A stretch of DNA of 55,415 bases from an uncultured Opitutales bacterium (GCA_944390805.1 CALXQW010000031.1:1-55415), one strand, 5' to 3'. Shown: positions 25,502 through 34,934, numbered from the stretch's first letter. Translations and numbers: made by a program. Notes: generated by a model from the letters alone, not told the origin.

Positions 25502-26443
25502 ATGAAAAAGTATCTTATAACCGGCTGCTGCGGCTTTGTTGCAAAATATTTTGTAGAGCTTTTGCGTTCTGAGGGCGGCGCGGAGATTGTGGGGGTTGAC
25601 ATACCCCAGAGGTGCGTGCTTGAGGCGGAAGATTTTAGGTATGAGAGAATGAATCTTACTGAACGGCACGACATTTACCGGCTGCTAGAGTCTTTTAGGC
25701 CCGACTACATAGTGCATCTTGCCAGCGTAAGTTCTGTTGCCGACAGCTGGAAGGCACCCGTTGAGAGTTTTGTAAATAATACGAACATATTCCTGAACAT
25801 AGCAGATGGCGTTCGCGAGCTGAAGCTTAATTCAAGGATATTGTCGGTTGGCTCATCTGAGGAATACGGCAATAGACCAGTATCTGATATGCCGCTTAGG
25901 GAAGATTATCAGTTGAGGCCGAATAATCCGTATTCCGTAGCACGGGTAAGCCAAGAGCTTATATCAAAGCTTTATGCCGATAGTTTCGGGGTAGATATTG
26001 TAATGACGCGTTCTTTCAACCACATAGGGCCGTCCCAGAGGGACGTGTTTGTGGTGCCTTCGTTTGTAAAGCAGCTTGTTGAAATAAAGCGCTGCGGCGG
26101 CGGGGTGATGAAGACAGGAGATATTTCTATAGTTAGAGACTTTCTCGACGTGAGGGATGTTGTAAAGGCTTACCACAAGATTCTGTTGAGCGGCGCAAAG
26201 GGCGAAGTTTACAATGTCTGTTCTGGCGAGGGTGTTAGTTTGGAATCTGTAATATGTGAGATTTCCTCCATCTTGGAAGTAAAACCCCGCGTTGAATTGG
26301 ATCCGTCTAGGGTACGTCCGGCAGATAACGCAGTGATAATAGGGGACAATTCAAAACTTGTATCCACACTTGGCTGGAAGCGTTCCTACTCTTTAAACGA
26401 GACTCTGAGAGACATGGTAGCATTTGCTCAAGAGCAAGTATGA
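25502..26443 (+). CDS. GDP-sugar epimerase/reductase (GDP-4-keto-6-deoxymannose reductase-like)
   Basis: The 313-residue extended short-chain dehydrogenase has an NAD(P) motif TGCCGFVAKYF at the N-terminus and the family-specific stretch TRSFNHIGPSQRDVFVVPSF, which is typical of GDP-mannose dehydratases and of RMD, the enzyme making GDP-D-rhamnose. The short length fits RMD better than GMD, and a full GMD is encoded at 34935-35981 to supply the substrate. The catalytic pair, normally YxxxK, reads Y-S-V-A-R, so lysine is replaced by arginine. Eight bases separate it from the ABC exporter. Other GDP-sugar reductases or epimerases remain possible. Confidence 0.7.
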   Translation: MKKYLITGCCGFVAKYFVELLRSEGGAEIVGVDIPQRCVLEAEDFRYERMNLTERHDIYRLLESFRPDYIVHLASVSSVADSWKAPVESFVNNTNIFLNIADGVRELKLNSRILSVGSSEEYGNRPVSDMPLREDYQLRPNNPYSVARVSQELISKLYADSFGVDIVMTRSFNHIGPSQRDVFVVPSFVKQLVEIKRCGGGVMKTGDISIVRDFLDVRDVVKAYHKILLSGAKGEVYNVCSGEGVSLESVICEISSILEVKPRVELDPSRVRPADNAVIIGDNSKLVSTLGWKRSYSLNETLRDMVAFAQEQV

Positions 26444-26598
26444 AACTATTGTACTTAGGCAATGACCTTATATATGCTACGCGCATTTATTTTATTCTTA
26501 CTGCGCGGATAAGGCCCGTGTTGCTGTCGAACCTTTCGTTGAACCATACAAATCCGAAGTCTTCCAGCAGTTTTACAAGGCTGTCATATCCTTTGTAA
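26440..26598 (+). pseudogene. Possible 5' remnant of a lost gene after the reductase
   Basis: An ATG overlaps the TGA of the preceding gene (ATGA at 26440-26443), the same coupling used elsewhere in this operon. It opens a 52-codon frame beginning MKLLYLGNDLIYATRIY, which looks like the N-terminus of a GT-B glycosyltransferase. After about 16 codons the frame runs into the antisense of the FkbM gene, whose stop is at 26487, and it loses any protein-like character. The simplest reading is that a downstream gene was cut off when the minus-strand FkbM gene arrived. A chance frame cannot be excluded. Confidence 0.3.
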
Positions 26599-27356
26599 TG
26601 CCACTCCATAATAATAAACCTGACTTTGCCCAATATGCCGGATTTGTGCAGCTCTTTTATAACGCCATATTCAGCTCCTTCTATATCAATCTTTAAGACT
26701 ATTTCAGAGCTTGGATTCTCGCTTAATATCTCTCCTAAAACTTCCGACGCCTTTTTAATTTCTATATTCTCGGAATTATTTCTCTTATAATTGCAACTGT
26801 CCCTAAAAAACTCTTCTACTGTATTGATAGCCGATAGGTTTATATCGTCTACACTGCTAACCTTAAATGTTTCATTTTCCTCTCCCCAGCCGAAATTATA
26901 CAGATTTATCTTTTTTCCCAAATCTGGATTTAAGGATATATTTTTCTGCGCCGCATCATACGTAATTTTAAAGGGCTCGTAAGCGTAAATTTTATCGACG
27001 CAATCGAGAGTTGCTGCATATAGGGCAGAGTCTCCTATATTTGCGCCAACATCTATGAATACGCAATTTCTCATTCCGCCAAACTCGTAGTCTCTGCGCC
27101 CAAAACATTCCAAGATTCCGTATAAGTTTTTCATCTTGGAGAACTTTACTCCGTAGAAATTGCATGTATCTTCACCGAACGAACAGTTTTTCTCTATTGG
27201 CTCAAGCGTTTTTACCAGGAAGAAATTTGAGCTGAAATATTGTTTGGCCGCCCTATTTAAAGGATTTGTTTTTTCAGATAATCTGTCTCTTATTATCCGC
27301 CTCCACTCCTTTATGGGAATTAGGTTTATCAGCAGTTTTTCCAAAGATGCGTTCAT
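26487..27356 (-). CDS. FkbM-family methyltransferase
   Basis: The 289-residue protein is SAM-dependent. The SAM site is VFIDVGANIGDSALYAA followed by IYAYEPFKITYDAA; the later motif VVLKIDIEGAEYGVIKEL is diagnostic of FkbM. Family members put O-methyl groups on sugars or polyketides; here it probably methylates a glycan sugar. It faces the left glycan arm tail-to-tail with only 43 bases between stops, and its 3' end abuts what may be a broken gene. The AT-rich codon use differs somewhat from that of the biosynthesis genes. Confidence 0.88.
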   Translation of the reverse strand: MNASLEKLLINLIPIKEWRRIIRDRLSEKTNPLNRAAKQYFSSNFFLVKTLEPIEKNCSFGEDTCNFYGVKFSKMKNLYGILECFGRRDYEFGGMRNCVFIDVGANIGDSALYAATLDCVDKIYAYEPFKITYDAAQKNISLNPDLGKKINLYNFGWGEENETFKVSSVDDINLSAINTVEEFFRDSCNYKRNNSENIEIKKASEVLGEILSENPSSEIVLKIDIEGAEYGVIKELHKSGILGKVRFIIMEWHYKGYDSLVKLLEDFGFVWFNERFDSNTGLIRAVRIK

Positions 27357-27469
27357 ATATATGACAAATAGGTGTTCTTATGCATATTTCAAGAAACTTA
27401 AAAGACTTTGTTGGGAAGATTGCAATCAGCAAAGAATATAAAAGAAAATCTCAATGTCTTAAGCAGTAT

Positions 27470-29371
27470 TTAAGACTTTTTTTCAAGGGTTGCCTTGCGG
27501 TCTTCAAGGTATGCCCAGCGGTCGAAAAGTTCATCGTACTGCTTTTGCAGCTGTTCATAGCGCAGGTTTAGCTCTTGGAGAGAATCTGAGTGCTCGCGTA
27601 TAAAAGATGTATCTTGCATCTTTGCAGATATTTCCTTTTGTTCGCGCTCTATATTCTCCATCTTTTCTGGTAGCGACTCCAACTCCATGCGCTCCTTATT
27701 TGTAAACTTCTCTCTCTTTATCCTATCCGGCTTTGGGGCCTGCGCTTTGCGCTTGGCAGTTTGGATATCTTGAGCCTTCTGCTCCATGAGCTTTTCCCAT
27801 TCGTCATATCCGCCCACTAATTCGCGTATCTTGCCGTTTCCCTCAAATCCGAAAACGCATGTGCATACATTGTTTAAAAATGTCCTGTCGTGCGAGACCA
27901 ATAGAACTGTTCCCTTAAAGTTTATCAGAGCGCTTTCAAGAACCTCCATAGTCTCCATGTCCAAATCGTTTGTGGGCTCGTCGAGAATTAGAGTGTTGGC
28001 GTCGGATGTAAAAAGCTTTGCGAGCATCAGCCTGTTCTTCTCTCCGCCAGAAAGTGAAGATATTCGCCCAAGTATCTGTTCTGGTCTAAAAAGAAATTCC
28101 TGCAAATAGCCAACTACGCTCTTCTTTGCTCCACCCACAAAGACATAGTCCGACTCTTCCCCGATAAAATCGAACGGGCTCTGTTCTGGCTTAAGGGAAT
28201 TTCTCGTCTGGTCGAAATACGCAATACTAAGGCGCGTGCCGCGTCTTACTTCTCCCTCAAGCGGCTTGAGGGAACCTATCATCAGCTTTATAAGCGTTGT
28301 CTTGCCGCAGCCATTTGGACCTATTATACCTATCTTGTCTCCGTTGTAGACTGTTGCGGAAAAACCGTCTATAAGCTTGTTGCCCCCGTAGGCAAATCCA
28401 AGATTTTCTATCTCAAAAACCTTTTGCCCTCCGGCTTGAACATCGCGAAACTCCAAAGATAAAGTTCCTCGCTTTTGAACGCGTTCGGCGCGCAATTTAC
28501 GCAGCTTCATTAGCTCGCGGACACGCCCTTCGTTTCTCGTGCGCCTGGCTTTAACTCCGCGCCTTAGCCATGCCTCCTCCTTGGCGAGTTTTTTGTCGAA
28601 CGCGCGCTCGTTGCGTTCCCTAGCCTCCGCAAGGGCATCTCTGCGCTCGGTGAATTTATCAAATCCGCAGTCGAAAGCTATCAGAGAGCCGCCGTCTACT
28701 TCAACAACACGTGTGGCAAGCGCATTTAAAAAAGATCTGTCGTGAGATACAAAGACGCAAGTCTTCCCGCAGGATTTAAGAAAATTCTCAAGCCAAATTA
28801 CAGATGGTATGTCAAGATGATTGGTGGGCTCGTCCAAAAGCAGAACGTCGGGGTCTGATACAAGCTCCCGGCATAGCAGAACTCTTCTCTTCAACCCGGC
28901 AGACAGTCCGGATGCGTCGAGTGAGGCGTTTAACTCAAGCTTTTCAAGCGTCTCTTTTACCTTTATGTCAAGCGGCCACAAGGAGCGGCTTTCCATCTCA
29001 TGCAGAAGGGTATCGTGCTCATGCTCATCGGTCTTCTCGCCATGCTTATGGGCGGCGTCTATCTCGGCGCACCTTGCGAGAATCTCCCCTTCGGGACCAA
29101 GCCCGCGGGCCACAAATGAATATATGTTTCCGCTCAATCCTTGAGGCACTTCTTGGGGCAGATATGCGCTCTTTAATCCAACCTTCCTCTCTACAAGACC
29201 GCTGTCGGCCTCTATTGCGCCTGTCATCAGCTTCATAAGGGTTGTTTTCCCGCAGCCGTTTGGCCCCACAAGGGCAAGCCTGTCGCCCTCAAGCACGCTC
29301 AAAGAGGCGTCTTTTAGCAGCGTGCGCGCTCCAAATTTTAGCGAAACAGAACTGAGCGATATCAAATTCAT
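27470..29371 (-). CDS. uup: ABC-F ATPase, Uup type
   Basis: The 633-residue soluble protein has two ABC domains in tandem and no membrane part. Walker A motifs are GPNGCGKTT in both halves; the signatures are LSAGLKRRV (first, with Ala for the usual Gly) and LSGGEKNRL (second); Walker B motifs are LLLDEPTNHLD and LILDEPTNDLD. A Lys/Arg-rich linker lies between the domains, and the last ~75 residues are a charged coiled coil (MENIEREQKEISAKMQD, LRYEQLQKQYDELFDRW), as in Uup. ABC-F proteins act on the ribosome; Uup also affects precise transposon excision and has branched-DNA binding in its C-terminal domain. It is unrelated in function to the glycan genes around it. Confidence 0.9.
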   Translation of the reverse strand: MNLISLSSVSLKFGARTLLKDASLSVLEGDRLALVGPNGCGKTTLMKLMTGAIEADSGLVERKVGLKSAYLPQEVPQGLSGNIYSFVARGLGPEGEILARCAEIDAAHKHGEKTDEHEHDTLLHEMESRSLWPLDIKVKETLEKLELNASLDASGLSAGLKRRVLLCRELVSDPDVLLLDEPTNHLDIPSVIWLENFLKSCGKTCVFVSHDRSFLNALATRVVEVDGGSLIAFDCGFDKFTERRDALAEARERNERAFDKKLAKEEAWLRRGVKARRTRNEGRVRELMKLRKLRAERVQKRGTLSLEFRDVQAGGQKVFEIENLGFAYGGNKLIDGFSATVYNGDKIGIIGPNGCGKTTLIKLMIGSLKPLEGEVRRGTRLSIAYFDQTRNSLKPEQSPFDFIGEESDYVFVGGAKKSVVGYLQEFLFRPEQILGRISSLSGGEKNRLMLAKLFTSDANTLILDEPTNDLDMETMEVLESALINFKGTVLLVSHDRTFLNNVCTCVFGFEGNGKIRELVGGYDEWEKLMEQKAQDIQTAKRKAQAPKPDRIKREKFTNKERMELESLPEKMENIEREQKEISAKMQDTSFIREHSDSLQELNLRYEQLQKQYDELFDRWAYLEDRKATLEKKS

Positions 29372-29579
29372 AAAACCATAAAAATTTAAAATTATATTAC
29401 CAAACGCAAATTTATTTTCACATACGTCTCAGTTTTAAGGCTCGTTATAACCTGCGTTGGCTTCGGCAAATTTTCTTGCCGGAGTAGCGGATTTGATTTG
29501 AGATTGCCTACATTAAGATATTATAAATTTATCTGCTCCATAAAACATAATATGGTGCGACGCGCAAAAAATTTTGTTC

Positions 29580-30218
29580 ATGAAAGCCTTCCTTGTAAAA
29601 TTGTTGCTCCTATCCGCAGTTATTGCGGCAGTGCAGTATTTTGTAGGATTTGGCGCACTCTTTGAGTATCTTAAAAATCTTGTGCGGAGCAATTCATCTC
29701 CGGAAGTATTTGTTCTTGTAATGGGCATAGGGTGTGCTGCCGGTCTGCCGCTTTCTTTCTGCTATTTATTTGCCGGAGCGGCATATCCATTTTGGACTGC
29801 CTGGCCTCTTTGCCTATGCGGACTTTTCACAAGCGCCTCTTTAGGTTATCTTGCCGGCGTGTTTCTTGCCCCTAAAAACCTTGCAGAGCGCATGTTCTCA
29901 AAATTTGGATTCTCCTTGCGCGAAAGAGGAATGATGAATTTAAATTTTATAGTAAGGGTTGCTCCTGTAATGCCGTATTCGGCGCAAAATATATTACTGG
30001 GAGCGGCAGGTTCTGGATACGGGGTTTACATGCTTGTAAATATGCTTGTGCAGGCGGCAATATCGGTAGTTATGCTATTGCTCTCTGGAGCGATATTTGC
30101 GCAGGGCAGCATAGATTTAAAAAGAGGGGCAATTATTGCCGCTCTTATTATTGTAATAGCCATTGAACATTGGATATTGCGCAAAATATATCCGCGCAGC
30201 AGCAAAAATGCTAAATAG
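29580..30218 (+). CDS. TVP38/TMEM64 family membrane protein
   Basis: The protein has 212 residues from the ATG at 29580 (a TTG six bases earlier is in frame). It has about five hydrophobic segments with the family core GLPLSFCYLFAGAAYPFW, LGYLAGVFLAPKN and FIVRVAPVMPYSAQNILLGA. The DedA/VTT superfamily includes lipid scramblases and flippases for undecaprenyl phosphate and phospholipids; TVP38-type members are less well characterised. It is divergent from uup, and nothing links it directly to either glycan arm, though a lipid-carrier role would fit. Confidence 0.8.
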   Translation: MKAFLVKLLLLSAVIAAVQYFVGFGALFEYLKNLVRSNSSPEVFVLVMGIGCAAGLPLSFCYLFAGAAYPFWTAWPLCLCGLFTSASLGYLAGVFLAPKNLAERMFSKFGFSLRERGMMNLNFIVRVAPVMPYSAQNILLGAAGSGYGVYMLVNMLVQAAISVVMLLLSGAIFAQGSIDLKRGAIIAALIIVIAIEHWILRKIYPRSSKNAK

Positions 30219-30277
30219 CCTTACGGAATTCTTTGCCAAAATTAAGAATATGTATATTGCCCATGAATTGTAGGGCA

Positions 30278-31213
30278 TTAATGATCAGCCTTTTTGCGGG
30301 CAATAAATGTCTTGTATAATGCCATGTAGAATTTAGGCCTTAGAAATGTGAACGGGCGGTATTTGATGTAGCCCCATATGGCGGCGCGGTCGGAAGCTTT
30401 TCTCCGTCTGTTAAATTCTTCTTGAGGTTCCTTCCATGATGTCATCTGCGCGTATTTGAAATATTCCTCCCTAAAGTGTGTCCACGAACCAAAAATCCAC
30501 GGTTTGCTGCGCGCAATGTAATGTATAAGCTTGGGATTAGCGGTAAAGTCTGATCTGCCCACAAAGCTGCTTACCTGAACATTCCATTCTGGCGGAAGCG
30601 CTAATATATTATTTTGCAACACAGCATTTATTATCTGCTGGTCTCCCAGCCTTATCTTGGCTGCGTTTTCAGCTGCGTATTGGGCAAACGCTCTCTCTAT
30701 TCCCTGCTGTCTTACCAACACGCAGTCCATAACAAACATTCCTGCGTTTATATAGGTTGTTTTTGGATCTAGGCCGTCTCTTTTCTTCATACGCTTTGCG
30801 GCGATGTCTTCAACTCCGGCAAGAGGTAGCCCGTGCATTTGAGTCGAGATAAGTTCGGATATGTCGCCCAAAACTATGGTGTCGCAATCAAGATATACAA
30901 GCTTCTCTGTATCGGGGAGAAAAGACGCAAGATTCAGTCTGAAAAATGTTGCCCGGCTGAGATATGAATGCGTCTTTATATCTTCAAAGATTCTCAGAAG
31001 ATCCTTGCTCGGCACGACAAATTCCACTTGCGGAGAACCGAACTTAAAACAGGTATCTAATAGTTTTCTTTTTGTCTCCTCCGATAGACCTTCAGTTATT
31101 ATGTGGAAAAATATCCCGTCTCGGTCTGAAGCGTTGTGCAAAATAGACGCCATTGTAGCGGCGGCGTGCCGCGCGTAATTTTCGTCGAAGCAAAGGGCTA
31201 TGTCGGCTTTCAT
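30278..31213 (-). CDS. Family 8 glycosyltransferase (second copy)
   Basis: The protein has 311 residues. GT8 retaining enzymes include the LPS alpha-glucosyl and galactosyl transferases. The N-terminus ADIALCFDENYARHAAATMA and the metal-binding DxD in LVYLDCDTIVLGDISEL are typical, as are YINAGMFVMDC and the late IHYIARSKPW motif. A basic C-terminus (FIARKKADH) suggests membrane-surface contact. It is the last gene of the right arm and overlaps its neighbour by four bases. It is clearly paralogous to the upstream GT8 but well diverged. Confidence 0.9.
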   Translation of the reverse strand: MKADIALCFDENYARHAAATMASILHNASDRDGIFFHIITEGLSEETKRKLLDTCFKFGSPQVEFVVPSKDLLRIFEDIKTHSYLSRATFFRLNLASFLPDTEKLVYLDCDTIVLGDISELISTQMHGLPLAGVEDIAAKRMKKRDGLDPKTTYINAGMFVMDCVLVRQQGIERAFAQYAAENAAKIRLGDQQIINAVLQNNILALPPEWNVQVSSFVGRSDFTANPKLIHYIARSKPWIFGSWTHFREEYFKYAQMTSWKEPQEEFNRRRKASDRAAIWGYIKYRPFTFLRPKFYMALYKTFIARKKADH

Positions 31214-32199
31214 GCGTTCTTTCCGTCCTTCATTTTATTCCACAGAATTATATTTTCCCTCCAGTATTTCTTGAAAACAAACCACGGTTGCCGGCGGAAT
31301 TTTCTCAGTAGCCTTTTGCGCCATGCCTTTGAGGCGGTTGCTGAACTGAAAGCTATAAACGCATATTCCTCGGTTTCGGATTCAAATTTCCATGGGGTTT
31401 GGCGTAGAGCGTCAAAGTAGCTCTTCCAATGCGGATTTAATGCTCCCAAACCTGCTTTCCACGGCTTGTAGTCGTTCACAAAATGGATTATCTTGGGGTT
31501 TTTGTATGCAGATAGATACTCGTCCTTAAACGCAAGCATGCAGCCGTCCTCAAGTATGGGCGGTATGAATTGCCAATTCCAAGACATGGGCAAGATTTTT
31601 ACTCTGTCTTTTAGAACTATATTTAAGACTGTTTGGTCCAGCAGCTTGAGCCTGCTCTTGTCGGCTGATAAGAAGTTGAAAAGCTTTTCCTCTATATTGT
31701 CCGCGCGCCATCGGTCGAGATTTATGAGCATTACTCCTGCGTTAAAATAATTAAAGCCTTCTCCCAAACCATGCCTTTCCACAAATTTTGAGCACCAGCT
31801 GTCTATTACAGCGGCGGCGTATGCCCCGCCAAAGTCCAGCTCGAAAAGCGGACGCAAAGACTCCCTGACTATGGTGTCGCAATCAAGATACAAAACTCTG
31901 CTTGTCTCCTTTGGCAACAGGGACGATATCTTAAACCTATACCATGTATTTACCGTTATATATGCCGACGATGGAAAACCTTTAAATTGGGTCTCGTCTA
32001 TCTTTAATATATGCACATTTGCGTTCTTGCCGGCGCATAGCTCCTTTAATTTTTGTTCGTTTGCATCGGATAGATTTCCCGAGAGTATGTAGAAATTCAG
32101 AAAATCTTCATCCTGCGCGCTCGATATGGCAGATGCCATCACAGCTGCGCAATGCCTTGCGTAGTTGTCGTCTGGAGCAAGTGCTATATTTATATTCAT
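31210..32199 (-). CDS. Family 8 glycosyltransferase (first copy)
   Basis: The 329-residue protein has the start INIALAPDDNYARHCAAVMA, the DxD metal site VLYLDCDTIVRESLRPLF, FNYFNAGVMLINLDRW and the donor-pocket motif IIHFVNDYKPWKAG that define GT8. It overlaps GT25 upstream and the second GT8 downstream by ATGA, so three transferases are translated as a coupled set. Arrangements of GT25 with GT8 enzymes are common in LPS core loci. Donor sugars are not predictable with confidence; glucose or galactose are the usual ones. Confidence 0.9.
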   Translation of the reverse strand: MNINIALAPDDNYARHCAAVMASAISSAQDEDFLNFYILSGNLSDANEQKLKELCAGKNANVHILKIDETQFKGFPSSAYITVNTWYRFKISSLLPKETSRVLYLDCDTIVRESLRPLFELDFGGAYAAAVIDSWCSKFVERHGLGEGFNYFNAGVMLINLDRWRADNIEEKLFNFLSADKSRLKLLDQTVLNIVLKDRVKILPMSWNWQFIPPILEDGCMLAFKDEYLSAYKNPKIIHFVNDYKPWKAGLGALNPHWKSYFDALRQTPWKFESETEEYAFIAFSSATASKAWRKRLLRKFRRQPWFVFKKYWRENIILWNKMKDGKNA

Positions 32200-32933
32200 A
32201 GCAAGTCCTCAATGTTGCTTTTAACGCAGCCAAGCATATAACGCATCTTATATGCCGGCTTTGCAAAGATATGGTGCTCAGGCGGATCGGGTAGGGCATC
32301 TTTTGTGCTCTGAAAAGATTCCTCCCCAAGCGATACGCATTCCGGTAAAAGCGAATATATCTTTAGGCCGTTCTCCCAAAACCACTGCAAATCAACATCG
32401 ACAGGCCTTCCAAAATGTGCGCGCGTCTTTAGAAGTTTTCTTGCGCCGCTTTTTGAAATTGCCTGGCCCACGCAGAATGTCGGCGGCTTGCTTGTTCTTG
32501 CAAGCCTAAAGCTTGTTCCCTTAATATCAATACTTCTCAGTACGCGTTTCTTTTTTCCTGGGTTGCCAAGCTTGATACAATCCCACGGAATATTTATTTT
32601 TTCTATGGCCTTTATTGCATCCGGAAAATTTTTACCAAGCAAGATATCGTCTTCAAGCGATATTGCGTAATCCAAGTCATCGTCAACTATTCTCTGCCAT
32701 AAGCGCAGGTTGCTGAAGTATATTCCTATCTCGCCGCGCGTAAGAGGCCGGTAATAGCATTTATAATTTATCTTTGGGCTGTAATGTTCAAGAAGCGCGT
32801 TTTCGTCCAGAGCAGAACCTATCGTTCCTTCAAATCTGCTGTAAGGAACCCCCAGTGCGTCGAGCTGCTTTTTCATGCTGCTCATCCGCTCCGAGTTCGG
32901 GTCGAGATTTATTACGAATACGGCGCTGTTCAT
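32196..32933 (-). CDS. Family 25 glycosyltransferase (LPS-type)
   Basis: The 245-residue protein has the GT25 start AVFVINLDPNSERMSSMKKQ, the central PLTRGEIGIYFSNLRLWQRI motif and the metal site AISLEDDILLG. Known members are beta-galactosyl or glucosyl transferases of lipooligosaccharide in Haemophilus and Neisseria. Its 3' end overlaps the GT8 gene. Upstream, 138 bases separate it from the fucosyltransferase gene, including a stem-loop at 33021-33040, so it may be partly independently expressed. Confidence 0.9.
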   Translation of the reverse strand: MNSAVFVINLDPNSERMSSMKKQLDALGVPYSRFEGTIGSALDENALLEHYSPKINYKCYYRPLTRGEIGIYFSNLRLWQRIVDDDLDYAISLEDDILLGKNFPDAIKAIEKINIPWDCIKLGNPGKKKRVLRSIDIKGTSFRLARTSKPPTFCVGQAISKSGARKLLKTRAHFGRPVDVDLQWFWENGLKIYSLLPECVSLGEESFQSTKDALPDPPEHHIFAKPAYKMRYMLGCVKSNIEDLL

Positions 32934-33020
32934 CTTAGACTTATTTCGAATAATATTAACGCAGCATCTTAGCCTTTGAAAGTTAAAAAACTTTTTATCC
33001 CCTAATATTATTGTTTATTT

Positions 33021-33040
33021 GGCGCAACTTCTGTTGTGCC
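33021..33040. other. Stem-loop between the GT11 and GT25 genes
   Basis: GGCGCAAC (33021-33028) pairs with GTTGTGCC (33033-33040), eight pairs including one G-U, around TTCT. On the minus strand no T run follows, so it is a poor terminator; it may slow decay of, or attenuate, the gmd-fcl-GT11 message. Confidence 0.5.
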
Positions 33041-33071
33041 TTATAATCCGCAGGAAAATCAATTTGCCCCG

Positions 33072-33983
33072 TCAGAAATCTTCTTCCGTAAAAAATCCGC
33101 TGTCTATCTTTACCCAGGAACTTGGCACCACATCTGAAAAATCAGCTTTCATCTTTGGCGTAAACCAGATATCGGGCGCAATTACGGTCTTTTGCTTATT
33201 CGGATTGAGCCATGCCCCCCACCAGCTAAAAGAACTGTTCGAGATTATATTGTGCTTGCATCTGCTCATCAGGAATAGGTCTTCATATTGGCCGGACGTC
33301 TTTACAGATACGCAGTTTGCCTTGAGCTGGAAATTTTCCTTTACCCATTCTGGCTCGTCGGAGAATATGAAAAATTTTGGATTATTCGTACGTGCTGCAA
33401 TGTATTCTGCCGCCCTCAAGAAATATCCGCGCCTGCATACGCTGAAACGCTTTTTCAGCTTGCGGTTTCTCACATAGTCTCCGCGCCTGAAATGCAGCGA
33501 GACAGACTCAGTACCTTCTATCTGCCCAAACAGCGGATTCCTTGAAAATTCTTTCTCTCTTGCAAAAGTAAAATCTTTGCGGACTTCGTCCTTGGCGTCG
33601 GCAAAGAACTTCTCCGATTGCCAGAATCCGTCGAAAAGTGCCGGAAGGGGAATGTCGAACAAATTTTTGTCGAACGAAAACTTTTTTTGCATTATATGGG
33701 TGGCGGCCAGTTTGTATGGTATGCCAAACACCTTCTTAAGCTTCTTTCTAAGCTCAAGGTGGGGTGTCATAAGGCTTTTTATCTGCTCTTGGCTGGCAAC
33801 CTTTGCGTCTATATTAAACTCTCCAAGCCCAAATAGCCTCTTTGAATTCTTTAGCCCAAAATTTACCGGATTGAGCAACAGCGGCACTCCATGCCTCTTA
33901 GCCAAAGCCTTGCCAAACGCATACTGAAACATCTGGTTGCCCAGACCTCCCTGTATGTTTACTATCAGAAGATCTTTTTCCAT
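33072..33983 (-). CDS. Family 11 alpha-1,2-fucosyltransferase
   Basis: The protein has 303 residues from the ATG at 33983; a GTG one codon earlier is possible. The GT11 hallmarks are intact: NIQGGLGNQMFQYAFGKAL at the N-terminus, the GDP-fucose binding motif SLHFRRGDYV and the late ISNSSFSWWGAWLNP. Bacterial GT11 enzymes transfer L-fucose alpha-1,2 to galactose, as in H-antigen-like O-chains. It directly follows fcl (ATG overlaps the TGA by one base), so donor synthesis and transfer are translationally coupled. Confidence 0.93.
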   Translation of the reverse strand: MEKDLLIVNIQGGLGNQMFQYAFGKALAKRHGVPLLLNPVNFGLKNSKRLFGLGEFNIDAKVASQEQIKSLMTPHLELRKKLKKVFGIPYKLAATHIMQKKFSFDKNLFDIPLPALFDGFWQSEKFFADAKDEVRKDFTFAREKEFSRNPLFGQIEGTESVSLHFRRGDYVRNRKLKKRFSVCRRGYFLRAAEYIAARTNNPKFFIFSDEPEWVKENFQLKANCVSVKTSGQYEDLFLMSRCKHNIISNSSFSWWGAWLNPNKQKTVIAPDIWFTPKMKADFSDVVPSSWVKIDSGFFTEEDF

Positions 33984-34930
33984 CACATCCTGATTTTTCC
34001 GCTGTCGAGCTCCCTTAGGAAATCCGTATAGGCAAGCTTTAAGCCGTCGCGTATAGATATCTTTGGCTTCCAGCCAAGGGAACGCAGAAGCGTTGTGTCG
34101 GAAAGTTTGCGTGGAGTTCCGTCGGGCTTTGAAAGATCGTGGGTTATCTCTCCTTTAAAACCAACTGTCTCCGCAACAAGCTCTGCCAGCTTGCCTATGG
34201 ATATCTCCTCCCCGCTGCCCAAATTTACAAGGTCTGGCGGATTGTCCAACCCAAGCAGAAAAACACATGCATCGGCCAGATCGTCGACATGTAAAAATTC
34301 CCTGAGAATATTTCCAGTTCCCCACATCTCAACCGACTTATCCCCGCGGACTTTCGCCTCGTGAAAACGCCTCAGCAGCGCAGGCAAAACATGAGAGTTC
34401 TTCTCGTGGTAATTGTCTCCAGGCCCATACAGATTTGTGGGCATTGCGCTGTGGAATAAATCTCCGTACTGCTTTCTGTAAAATTCGCAGAGTTTTAATC
34501 CGGCTATCTTCGCCACGGCGTAGCCCTCGTTTGTTGGCTCCAGCGCCCCAGTTAACAGCGCAGATTCAGGTATGGGCTGGGGTGCAAACTTCGGATATAT
34601 ACATGTACTGCCCAAATACAGCAGCCTTCCAACCCCAGTTTCGTGCGCGGCACATACGGTATTTACAGCAAGCTGCAAATTTATTGAGATGAAATCTGCC
34701 GGATATGTGTTGTTTGCATATATCCCGCCAACTTTTGCAGCAGCCATAACCACAACATCTGGCTTATTTTCCTTGAAAAAGTCCAGAGTCTGCGCCTGGT
34801 TTGTAAGATCCAACTCTGCATGCGACGGAGAAAGTATATTGCAATAGCCGTTAGCCTTCAATGCGCGGATTATCGCTCCGCCAACCATGCCGCGCCCGCC
34901 GGCGACAAATATCTTGTCGGTATTATGCAT
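33983..34930 (-). CDS. fcl: GDP-L-fucose synthase
   Basis: The 315-residue NADPH-dependent epimerase-reductase converts GDP-4-keto-6-deoxy-D-mannose to GDP-L-fucose. The nucleotide motif [14 protein letters not shown], the [11 protein letters not shown] stretch, LGSTCIYP and the catalytic [10 protein letters not shown] (YxxxK intact) are typical, along with [13 protein letters not shown]. It sits four bases after gmd and overlaps the GT11 gene, forming a compact GDP-fucose module. It is also known as wcaG. Confidence 0.95.
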   Translation of the reverse strand: MHNTDKIFVAGGRGMVGGAIIRALKANGYCNILSPSHAELDLTNQAQTLDFFKENKPDVVVMAAAKVGGIYANNTYPADFISINLQLAVNTVCAAHETGVGRLLYLGSTCIYPKFAPQPIPESALLTGALEPTNEGYAVAKIAGLKLCEFYRKQYGDLFHSAMPTNLYGPGDNYHEKNSHVLPALLRRFHEAKVRGDKSVEMWGTGNILREFLHVDDLADACVFLLGLDNPPDLVNLGSGEEISIGKLAELVAETVGFKGEITHDLSKPDGTPRKLSDTTLLRSLGWKPKISIRDGLKLAYTDFLRELDSGKIRM

Positions 34931-34934
34931 ATTA

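Noticed and set aside
27380..27571. Plus-strand frame starting MHISRNLKDFVGK between the FkbM and uup genes
   Set aside because: Only the first ~30 codons lie outside uup; no family resemblance, and the rest is antisense of uup.
33021..33040. Stem-loop between GT11 and GT25 as a full terminator
   Set aside because: There is no T run on the minus strand after the stem, so it is listed only as a stem-loop.
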